Assembly: GCA_020650975.1 (NCBI GenBank)
Contig: JAIPMN010019733.1
Location: forward strand, 1-52,127
Length of the DNA stretch: 52,127 bases
DNA from: Apostichopus californicus
Lineage: Eukaryota; Echinodermata; Holothuroidea; Aspidochirotida; Stichopodidae
Direction: 5' to 3'
Part shown: positions 1 through 11,800 of the stretch, in pieces
Numbering within the stretch: the first letter of the stretch is position 1
How the letters are laid out: each line of letters opens with the position of its first letter
Position numbers and translations under genes: made by a program
The notes under the pieces: generated by a model
Told to the model about the DNA's origin: nothing
What the model saw: only the letters and a program-made list of their open reading frames with translations
The model's database searches: none

Positions 1-2599
1 TGAAAATATCATATCAGCTGTTTACATTTTCCATGTGCTTTGCCATAGCCACATGTGCTGTACTAGTACGTACTAACTCCATACACCACTGCGCCCCAGC
101 GTTCAATCAACGCATATAAACAGTACACTGTATTCAAACCACTCCGTACCAACATTTCCACACATTAACCCAGATTAGAATGTCTACCAAACCCTTCAAA
201 TGGATGAGAGAACGATCTTACTAGTCAGTGTTTTACTGCTGATGTTACATTTGATGCGAATCCAACATGGAAGGCACTTAATGTTAGGTATAAAGACCTA
301 GTTAGGTCTATTCGTAGGTTAATGTAACTTTATTATAGGCTAGGCCAAATGGAATGATTTAAGCCTTTTACTAACTGCCGAACAACCGAACACAAAATCA
401 TCCGTTTTGAAATAAACATAAAACTACTGATTTTGGCCTCTTTAAAAATCTGTGAGTTCGGCGTACAAAGAATTACAGTTTCTTAGATTTAAGTGGAGTG
501 TCGCGTGAGCGTTCATACTCAGGAAATTAATCACCCTTGCGGACTTGAAGTACGGTGCATTCTTAAGTGTGAACAAGGCCTAAGAGAACAATGACAGACA
601 AGCTTGCCTGTAGAAAACAGTCCTGCTCAAATTTACTCGAGCAGAAATAATTTGTTACTTGATAGCATAAATTGCCCAAGTACTGCTATTAGGATTCATC
701 CTTGAGCGCATCTAATTAATTGCCCAGCCACTGTATGATTGTAGACACAAGTGCTCCAATAGCCGGCACTACTTTCCTGTGTGAAGACAAATTTGGCTTG
801 ACCACTGAAATATTACACAGTGTGTATAATCATTAATATGTGCAGATGAGCATTCAGTATGGCTAGCATTACAGAACTCAGGTAGATATTCAATCTCCTG
901 TGGTATTTGCTACAGGCTGGGAAGAACTTAACGACAGTCTTGAAAATTCTTCAATATGACCATGGAGGTAAACCTCCATGATATGACATACTTAGTCTTT
1001 GAAGGCATTGAAGACTCGCCCCAAACCGCGTGCCGCCCTCTGAAAAAAGTTAACACTCCGTTGCTTGCAAGTGAAGTTTTTTTCTTGTCACTACAAAATG
1101 CAGACATCATGAAACGTGATACCTTATCATTTATCTAGACCTGAGATGTCCATGGCTGCTATGTACACTATGTTGTGGGTATTGACAATAGCTGCATGTA
1201 TTGACTGTACACTAGTGTCTAATTCCCGACGGTAGCAAGCTGTGTGTGTATTTTCTGGGATCGATGGTGGTGTCTAACACTTCTGTTACACCTCATTCGA
1301 AACTAGATCAGATTACCAGCATCAGACGTTTCTTTGTGCGCGAGTCTTCACTCCCATTGTCCTGTGATAACTTTGATGATAAATGTTACCAATATCAATA
1401 AGAATTAACTTCATCTTATGTTAAGTGAAAACCATTCCATGTGTGAGTAGCAGCGGAACAATTTTTTCCTTGCTTTATTGTTACAGTAAAATTTTTAGCA
1501 AATTTGGCGTAAGGTCGTATAATATATGAATCACGTCAAATAACAAGCCCTGCACAAACCATTGAAAGGATGTCCAGAAAAAAGATATAATAAGCAACTA
1601 CAAAGTGAGGATTAACACCATTTGAATATCCACCCTTTAAGACTGCCGTTCATTTTTCTCCACTGCCCACTTTTCACCTTTCAAGGTGATTAGTCTGGAA
1701 TGTTAGTCTGTGTGTTACATAATCAATTCGCCAATCCTAGCAAAGGAAACAAGTTTGGAAAAGTCACTTGCACAGCTCAAATATCCCCCTATATACCGCA
1801 AGAGCCTATTAAAATGCCTGAGGCAGGTAAACTGTTATGGCAGTGGTATTACAGGGCGCATTTTCAAATGTAGGCCAAGATCAAACAAGCAAGGAGAAAA
1901 AAGGGGGACGGATTTAAGCAGCTTATTATCAGATTCAGAACTAAACATACAGCATCAAAAAGCTTATAAAGTGCATTTCTCGCACTATTCCCTTCTGCAT
2001 AAAGTGAAACATTGTTTGGGGAGAAACGGAAATTCAATGAATTTCTGTAATTTTGTTGAAAATGATATAATCCGCTGGTTATGAAACTCCTTAACAACTC
2101 AATGGATTCAAGAATTCTGACTTGAATTTTGATATGTTATAATTTATTCTAGGGCTATATAGGGATACCAGCTGTGAAGGTACAAGTAGGGCTATTGTTA
2201 AGCTATAATTGTGAAACCTAACTGAAGGTTAACTCTTCTTTGACAAAGAAATATTCTTCTTCCAATGAAAACTATAACTTCATGTCTAATAACACTAAGA
2301 TGTTCCACACAGCGACTCACAACAAGCAATAGTTATAAGCAAAATGAGCTCTGAAATTGAGACTAACAGATGTTATTACTATACAAGGGATGCGCAGCAA
2401 TAGTCACAGGCCCTGAAGGAGGTTGGAAACCTCTTATACCACCTCTCATATTTGTCTTGCCCCTCCCAAAGAAAACTTCTGAGTATCATGTGACAAAACC
2501 ATGTACTACGTGCAGTGAAGGATGTCTTCATGTTAACCTTTCTGTGGTGGGTTGAGGTGGGGGGAGGGGTCTTTTTACCTTTATGTTAATAGTACTCAC
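1..2599. other. Non-coding: presumed GDE-like intron 10, no further exon found
   Basis: I looked on the minus strand for the next block expected in the family (a WLP-x-x-x-R segment) and saw nothing. Open stretches at 956-1138 and 1710-2084 have no recognisable content. The only structure noted is a perfect 9+2+9 inverted repeat at 961-980. Confidence 0.6.
961..980. repeat. Short perfect inverted repeat
   Basis: Arms CATGGAGGT and ACCTCCATG separated by AA, read directly at 961-980. No associated gene signal. Confidence 0.8.
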
Positions 2600-2824
2600 C
2601 ATTTCTGTCTCTTCAAGTCCATACTCAATCAATTTCTCTTTGGTGTAATCTACAAAGTTGACCTGGTAGGGGTGACCTTCAGGAGGTGGCCTGAGGTCAA
2701 AGAGAATGTTTATTTGGTGCTCTGTAGCTAAATCAAGCAATTCTGTCAGTTTTGGTACTGTCTGTTCCTGATAAAGAGTTCGCTGTTCATCTGTTAGCTC
2801 AGCGACAGTCCCGAACGGATCTCT
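2600..2824 (-). CDS. GDE-like exon 10 (residues 309-383)
   Basis: CAG acceptor, GTGAGT donor, 75 codons in phase. It opens RDPFGTVAELTDEQ and includes KLTELLDLA, NILFDLRPPPEGHPY and YGLEETEM. All match the segment after the WFL motif in GDPD2 and GDPD5. The following exons are not in the window as far as I can see. Confidence 0.95.
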
Positions 2825-5800
2825 CTGACGGGGGGAAAAAACAAACCCAATGGGGAATTTCAAGACACAAACTCCAAGTTTTATTTCAATACAGGATATT
2901 GTGACAATTTCAAAATGTCTTTCGACACACAGTTACTATATAGTTGCATAATTTGTTGATGTAATACGACCTTTTTTATAATAAGCGAAATCACAAAGAT
3001 CATTTTGGTATCTTCCACTTATACCCTATCAGGGATCGTTGAAATTTTAATATGCTGACCAAAAGTAGCCAATTACTGTATAAACACCAGTCATTTCTAG
3101 ATGACACATTTGTGTATAAAGAACTCTTTGAGGTTGTTTAAATCATGCAATCATCACTATGTAATCGCAACATAGCAAACTACCGACCAACTTGAACGAA
3201 ATGCTTGAAAATCTGTTCCTTGTGTTTTTAAGTTTCGACAACGATTGGACGATATCCAAGCCCTAACCCTAACCCAACAATTTCCTGTCCCACAAATAAA
3301 TTACCCAATCAAGAAAATAAACTTGAACACAGGGTGCAGAACAATCCCCACCAATTTCAACTTGATACTGGCACCCACCCTCAGTCAAGCCTCTCTAAAA
3401 TTGTTGTAATCTGTTTAAAAAAAGGCAGGAGCAACGGAATGTCTAGATCATGCATTCTTATTGCAAATTCCTACACGGCAACTAAGAAATTGATTATTTG
3501 ATTCATTTCTACAATTTTTCTTGTAAAATGCAGAGTTTGAAAAGAACGAAATATGTCCTCAAATTCAGTAGTATTTTTGTGCAAATTATTCCTAAACAAA
3601 ACTAACAAATGTCTACAAACCTCCAGAAACCACAATCCTGTATTCAACGATTTTAAGTCTGTAAAAGTAAACCACTCTACACGTGTGGTTGTTCTCTCAG
3701 GAAATATCTCTTGAACATTCGTCGTTCTTTCCAGTGTGTTGTCATGCATGCAGAAATGTTCTCCGTCAGAACTATAAACAGGGTACGAAAACAGACAAAT
3801 TGCCGGTTTAACTTATGAAATACAGTTTTCAAAATATGTAGATTTTGTCATATATATGCAATATTTGAAGTATTATAGTCTACTTTTAGTGTATTATGAA
3901 ATAAATTCTAAGCATAGTATATAGTTGCATGAAACTTAGGCAAGAACATTGCTACTACTTCAAACTTATTTATCAATACAAAAAGAAGCAGGGAAAACTA
4001 AGATAGTCATGTAGATATGCTGAAAAAAACCTGTGGTTGATTGTTGCAATGAGAGCAAATTTAAGAGAGTACACCTACATCAATAGTAGCTGCCGTTTAC
4101 TAATGGAATCCTTGCCCCAATTATGGAATATAAGAAACAGATGATGGATATATATATATAAACAAAATAAAACTGCATTAAACATGCAAAGCTTTCTGGG
4201 TCACTGAAGAGATTCTCATTCATACAGAATTAAAAAAAAATTTTAAAAGCTTTCTGACAAATTTTTATCAAAGATTAAATTACATATTATTGAATGATGC
4301 GGGGAAGAAGTGAACCTTTGAATCATCGGGGAAGCTTTGTATTGTCGCATAATATTCACCTGGACAAACAAATTTAGATTATCAAGAAAGGCAGTTAAAA
4401 CTTTGCTTTGGTTGATAGAATGCCATCCACATGCTTGGAGCCTAACATTCAGTGCAGAGTATAACACCTCAGCCTAGCCTTATTTGAAGATATATATTCA
4501 GACATTCCAAGTCACACGCATTTGGCGTGTGACACACGCATTTCCAGCCCTTCACACGCTCACACGCTATGTGCACTTTATCACACGCAATCCACAAACA
4601 ATCTCCGAAAAACCGTGTGTGCAACCATGGAGCGAAATCCATATAAACCTAGGTCTAAAATCAGGTTAGTGGCATAATTAAAATATTTTTGGTTTCGTCT
4701 AGCATCCACTGTTTAACCGATAAGTGCCCCTTCGCATACGCTAGCTACAGATTGAGAAGTGCGCTTCAATTTCCGATATAAATGTTCAATTATGTTAGCA
4801 AGTGATTACTTTCATCGATTCAAGAAAAGTCTTTGTTGAGAATTGTCATGCTTGTTGAGTTCAATAATATATATATGATGATGAAATTCTCAATATAAAA
4901 TTACTCAGAGAAACTGAAAAAGAATGCACCATTTTGCATCTAGGCAGTCAAAAATACGAAAATTTTTCACCCCCTCCCCTTAGACCCCTCCCCCACTGCC
5001 GCTGATCACACTCATAAATCTTCCTCAATGTTGGAAAGTCTGTATATTAACACTAATGAAGAAAGAAATGAATGTTGACCTGCTATTCTAACAAACAAGA
5101 AACGTCCACAACGCCCCCTTCTCTTGGATACTACAAGTTCAATCTAGTTAGCCCTCTCTTGGTTAACACCCGGAAAAAACAGTGATTTTGCTTGTGAACC
5201 AAACTTCTTTTCAAATTTCTTTCCTTTTCTCATTTCACAAATAATAACTTGACGGCCGGCATTCAATGCACATAACCTTATATCAAACAATTCAGTGACT
5301 GAATGAGGATGCATACCTCCTCACAATTCCAAACAAAAGGCAACCCAGTTTCACTTATATGATTACAAACCTAGAAGCGCCCAGACAAAACAAGGATAAG
5401 AAATATCAGATTACTAACAGGTGAGAACATCTCTCTGTTTCAAATCAAATTTAATTGCAACCTGGTTTGATCAATTTATTGTGACATACTTCCCCCCATA
5501 TCATTCAATTCTATATTTTGATTTTTTTTTTTTTTTTCCAAATTAAATTTGATGTACAATTGGGTGAATATGCCACAAAGTTGAAGATATCATCTAAAAG
5601 GACATTATGTGAAATTTTGCAAATTCTAAATTTCCAGTGGAAGAATATAGGTTACGAGATATATGTTGTTCTGGGTTCGAGCAATCTCCAAAAAAAAAAT
5701 GGGTGACTAAAATAATAGTAAACAGTAGACAGTAGACAGTAGTACAGTACAGAACCTGCATAATTAATTAAGTTATGCTACTCGTTTGAAGCTTCAGAAG

Positions 5801-8800
5801 ACCAATCAATCATTTTTTGTTTTACGTATTGCAATAAAGATGAGTTTTTCCTTCAAAGGCATTACTACAGGCGCGTAGCAAGGAATTTGCCAAGGGAGGG
5901 GTGAAACTGTAGGCAAACTATCAGAGCTGTAGATATGGCATTGCCAACTATCTAAGCGGAGCGCCACCATGGCGCGAAGCGTACATGAAAATTTTGGCTG
6001 AAAATGCCTCCCAGATCGTTGGAAATGGCACTTCCCAGGCCTTGTAAGTTGCATCTTAGCATTTTCTCTTTTGAAATTACTAGCGATATCATAAAAACAT
6101 ACAAAAAAATATGCTCAAGGGGGGGGGGCGGCTGCCCCCTTTGCCCCCCCCCTTGGCTACGAGCGTGCATTACTACTAGTTAACTTAAAAAGAAGTCTTT
6201 CTCTCTACTGCTTAACATCATCAACACTTAAGAACTTATTAAAGCCTTACTTTGTGTTGAATTTTGCTATCATTAGATGGCACCAGAGTTGACCATTAAA
6301 GGAAATTAGACCAGGTATGGTACCTGAAAACAATAATCTGCTCCTTAAACCAACCAAACTTACATAAAGAAATAATGACTTAAGAGAGGTAAGGAAAGGA
6401 GGCATCCAATTAAGTATACATATTACATGACAAACAAGGTTAAAATGCATTTTTAAAGTAATTTTGATGGGAAATTAAAGTACTTAATTTGAGATCCATT
6501 TCTTTACCTTATTCTTATGTCAGACTCGATCCCATACACTTCACAGTCATCTACAGCTCTCTCGAATGAAGCCATAGTATTTTCTGGAGCAATCTAATGA
6601 GAGATAAAAGCAAACTTGGAATTGCCACTTCAATATTAATCCAACATTCTGTCAAATTTACATCATGTTTAGCTGGTTTGCCACACTTCACTTCCCTCAT
6701 GCTATATTAAGGAATGCCATACCATTCTTTACAATGCTTTCCCTGCTGCTTCTAGCCCACTTTAAACCCTCCTAAATGACTACCCCACCCTTGCCCCAGT
6801 GACAGTTATTGCTCAGTGCAAGCACATAAATATACTCATTAAAGATTTGATGTAATCAATGCATCTGGCCTTTATAGTGTTTATTAAAGATTGGGATTTT
6901 ATAGTTGGACTTTTGATCCATGAACTTTGGAGAGATAGGACTATAAACTGGTACCTACCCAGTTCATCCTAAATAACCAAAGAGTAGCCCACTTTCACAC
7001 TGAATAGCACAACCAGCTAAGTGTCAAGGTCTTATCAAAGTTGTTCCCACTCTTATTTAAGAAAGCGTCCAATTACGCAAGTTGCACAATCATGTTCCAA
7101 GGTTCCATGGCAGTAGAAGGTGTGTGAAGGTCTCAACATTGGCACCTGTCAAGTTGTTGTTATTCAAGCATATTTAATACGAGTAGATTTAACAGGTTCA
7201 TTTTCATACTTAAGATAATTTCAGGAAATGACATCAAGTTACAAGACTGCATTCACAATATTGAAATTTCCAAAAAGAATATTACATTCTGGTGTTTTGT
7301 TTTGGTATGATGTAAAAGAATTAAGCGGATAAGATCGAAAAAAATCCAAGCCAGGCTGCAACTTCATGATCTCCAACAGTTTATATACATGGGGATTGTA
7401 TAATTCTTGATGTAAACTACTTTTTTGATTCTCTGGTCCTATGGTTTATGTAAAGAAACCAAAATGCTGACTTCCATTGGCTCAGAAGATATCCTCACAT
7501 TTGCTGGTTTTTGTACTAACTGCTACTTCAGTAGGGCAACAGTCTCCCATTCCAAACCTTTCCCCTATCCCCAAGCCCCCCCCCCCCGCCCTTCTGTGTT
7601 TGCCTGTTTACCTGTAAATATATGACAATACCAGAATGCAAAATGCATAGTGGTTTCGATGATGTAACATTCACCTATTTTCTGCATGAATCTGACGTAA
7701 TGTATAGTGATGGTGTACAACATACTAGATATTAGTAATACAGTGAAAAGCAGTGCGAGGTGACAAACAATAAATTTACAATGACACAGGCTGTCCTGAA
7801 ATGACCATTGACCTCAACAACAAGCTACATTCACACGATATTCATCAAAACCAAAAAATAAACCCCCATCAATCACTCAAAATTAAAAATTAAAATTTCA
7901 AACACAAGACAAATGAAATGATGTACTTTGTGTGGGAAAGTTGCTGAATTTAGCCATAAAGTATTGAACTACTATTAAAAGGACGGACAAATGTGTAGAT
8001 CTGAGATGACCATAATTTGTGGCACATTAGCCCCACAAAGTGGTGGGTCAAGCTGTGTAATTGGGTCAGAGGTATGTGCAACAAGTATGACATTATTGAT
8101 CCCTATTATTTTATTGGAGATATACTGCTTTAATAAAGTCAGGTTTAAGTCTGTTAAATGTCCTAGGCAAGGTGGGAAAAATGTTTGTAGGTGGGAATTT
8201 GTTGTTCTGGACTAATCAGTATGGCTCTTCTGTAAGAGTAGGAGGGGGAGGGAGGGGGAAGTATAAGGAGGGAGGGAGGGGGAGGGAGGGGGAGGGAGGG
8301 GAGTTAAATTAAATATTTCATGGCTTGGTTAGATGATACAATATTTATGATTAATTAATAATACAAGTAGAAAAGTGCTCACATGTTCTGCTCCCTTATG
8401 GCCGATGAGACGAGGTTTTGATGTCAGATCTTTGCTCTCTAAGATGCATGGAGACTTGATGAACAATGGAACAAGATACAAAGCAATCAACAAAAGAAAA
8501 TACCAAACACAAAGATCCCTAACTGGATTGCCTAAAAACAATAGAAAAAAAAAGAAGCATAATTGACATGTTGGTTTCCAAATTCAAAATTATGCGTAAT
8601 ATTTCTCATTTGAATCTTGAAAGAGGGGCAGAGAGGTCTTGTTCTCATTGTTTCCTAAAGTATTACGTTATTTCTTCTCTCATTTTTGCTGTATTGTCTG
8701 AAAAATTTTGTACACACCTGAGTTATGTTTTGTAAACACATGATGTTTGTGACCATTTACAAGGATTCTAGCAGATTAAACAAGATTCCATTTTGCAGGA

Positions 8801-11800
8801 AAGCTAGTTTTTAGTCTAAGACATTTCTAAATAGTTTAGCCAAAAATAAACATGTTTTTTTTATTGTGTAATCTGACTGCCCTCTTCAAGTTGATTTGTT
8901 ATTTTACGAGGGTATCTCTGTGCAATTCGAGTAGAAACTCTAAAAGTTAGCATTTCCTTTTTTTCTCCTAAAATTTCCATCAATGGCTATTTAATCTTTC
9001 ACTTTCACCGCTCCATATATAAACACCTCACCGGTGTTGTATTACATATATATTGCATGAATATAGGTTTATGTTACATTTAATACACTGTGCTTCCTTG
9101 CATGTTAATTCACTTTCATAACCAACATTCAACATGTCATAATAGCTTGTACTTCCTTGTAGCAAACCTAACGTTGTAGGGAAAAGCAATGATACAACTT
9201 CTTAGTTTCTTATCTATATCTGTGTCACATAGACGATGGCTGTACAACAATGTTAAGTAGGGTATTATGGCAATTTACACTGAATCATGATGGTATCATT
9301 ACAACTTCCAAGTTCTGTACAGGTCACAACTTGATGAATAAGTTGCATTTTGTGTATTGTTGTAATTTGTGTGTTGTGTTGTTTATTGTGCTGTGATTGG
9401 TTGTCTTGATGTACTAGTAAAATATATAGCATATTAATTGCATTGTATAGCAATATATAGTATTGCATTGTATATTGCATTGTATTGAATTACTGGCATT
9501 GATTTGCATTTTATTGTGAATTGCACTGTATTGCAATATATCGTATTGCATGGGACTGTATTGTATGGCTTTGATTGCATTGTATATCACATGGTATTGT
9601 ATATTCCATTGCATTGTTTTACATTGCTTTGCATTGCAATATATCGTATTGCATGGTATTGTATGGCCTTGATTGCATTGTATTGTATATTGCAGCATAT
9701 TGCATTGTACTACATTGATTTGTATTGTATATTGCATTGTATTGTATTATATGGTCTATTGCATTACCCTGCATGAAATATTGCAAAGTATGCCATTGAG
9801 CTGTGTAGTATCATACTTCTTAGATTATGCTGTGATATTTGCATAGCTAAACTAATAGCTAAGTTACTTCACAAACTATACTGCCTTCATAACCAAGCAA
9901 CAGAATGTTCTGTGTGTGAAATTCAAATTTATTCATGTCATTAATGTAAATAGGCTGTTACAATGTGAGAGAGGGCTGGTAATGAGATGGGATGAGAGAG
10001 GGCTGGTGTAAATTGAGTTAGTATGAGATTGGATGAGGGATGGCTGGAACGAGACAGGATGAGAGATAGAGGGCAAGAACAAGATGAGAGAGGGCTGGTA
10101 TGAGATGAGAGAGGGGCATGAGATAAAACAAGCCTAACATACCAGGAGGTAAAGTTTATTTCAGACAAGATGAAACGGGTATGAGATGACATGAGCTATA
10201 TTTCAGATGAAACAATGCTGGTATGAGACAAGATGACACTGGTATGAGATGACACGAGCTAGATTTCAGATGTAACAATGCTGGTATGAGACAAGATGAA
10301 ACGGGTATGAGATGACACGAGCTAGATTTCAGATGTAACAATGCTGGTATGAGACAAGATGACACTGGTATGAGATGACATGAGCTAGATTTCAGATGAA
10401 ACAAAGCTGGTATGAGACAAGATGACACTGGTATGAGATGACATGAGCTAGATTTCAGATGAAACAATGCTGGTATGAGACAAGATGACACTGGTATGAG
10501 ATGACACGAGCTAGATTTCAGATGAAACAATGCTGGTATGAGACAAGATGACACTGGTATGAGATGACATGAGCTAGATTTCAGATGAAACAAAGCTGGT
10601 ATGAGACAAGATGAAACTGTTATGAGATGACATGAGCTAGATTTCAGATGAAACAATGCTGGTATGAGACAAGATGAAACTGGTATGAGATGACATGAGC
10701 TAGATTTCAGATGTAACAATGCTGGTATGAGACAAGATGACACTGGTATGAGATGACATGAGCTAGATTTCAGATGAAACAAAGCTGGTATGAGACAAGA
10801 TGAAACTGGTATGAGATGACATGAGCTAGATTTCAGATGAAACAATGCTGGTATGAGACAAGATGAAACTGGTATGAGATGACATGAGCTACATTTCAGA
10901 TGAAACAAAGCTGGTATGAGACAAGATGACACTGGTATGAGATGACATGAGCTAGATTTCAGATGAAACAATGCTGGTATGAGACAAGATGAAACTGGTA
11001 TGAGATGACATGAGCTATATTTCAGATGAAACAAAGCTGGTATGAGACAAGATGACACTGGTATGAAATGACACGAGCTAGATTTCAGATGAAACAATGC
11101 TGGTATGAGACAAGATGACACTGGTATGAGATGACATGAGCTATATTTCAGATGAAACAAAGCTGGTATGAGACAAGATGAAACTGGTATGAGATGACAT
11201 GAGCTATATTTCAGATGAAACAAAGCTGGTATGAGACAAGATGAAACTGGTATGAGATGACATGAGCTAGATTTCAGATGAAACAATGCTGGTATGAGAC
11301 AAGATGACACTGGTATGAGATGACATGAGCTAGATTTCAGATGAAACAAAGCTGGATGAGACAAGATGACACTGGTATGAGATGACATGAGCTATATTTC
11401 AGATGAAACAAAGCTGGATGAGACAAGATGACACTGGTATGAAATGACATGAGCTATATTTCAGATGAAACAAAGCTGGTATGAGACAAGATGAAACTGG
11501 TATGAGATGACATGAGCTAGATTTCAGAGGTAACAAAGATGGTATGAGACAAGATGACACTGGTATGAAATGACATGAGCTATATTTCAGATGAAACAAA
11601 GCTGGTATGAGACAAGATGAAACTGGTATGAGATGACATGAGCTAGATTTCAGATGAAACAATGCTGGTATGAGACAAGATGAAACTGGTATGAGATGAC
11701 ATGAGCTATATTTCAGATGAAACAAAGCTGGTATGAGACAAGATGACACTGGTATGAGATGACATGAGCTAGATTTCAGAGGTAACAAAGATGGTATGAG

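Noticed and set aside
3262..3277. Telomere-like CCCTAACCCTAACCC
   Set aside because: Only about two and a half copies, inside an intron; too short to be an interstitial telomere.
9265..9776. Open stretches on both strands rich in Ile/Tyr/Cys
   Set aside because: Produced by degenerate TATTGCATTG repeats.
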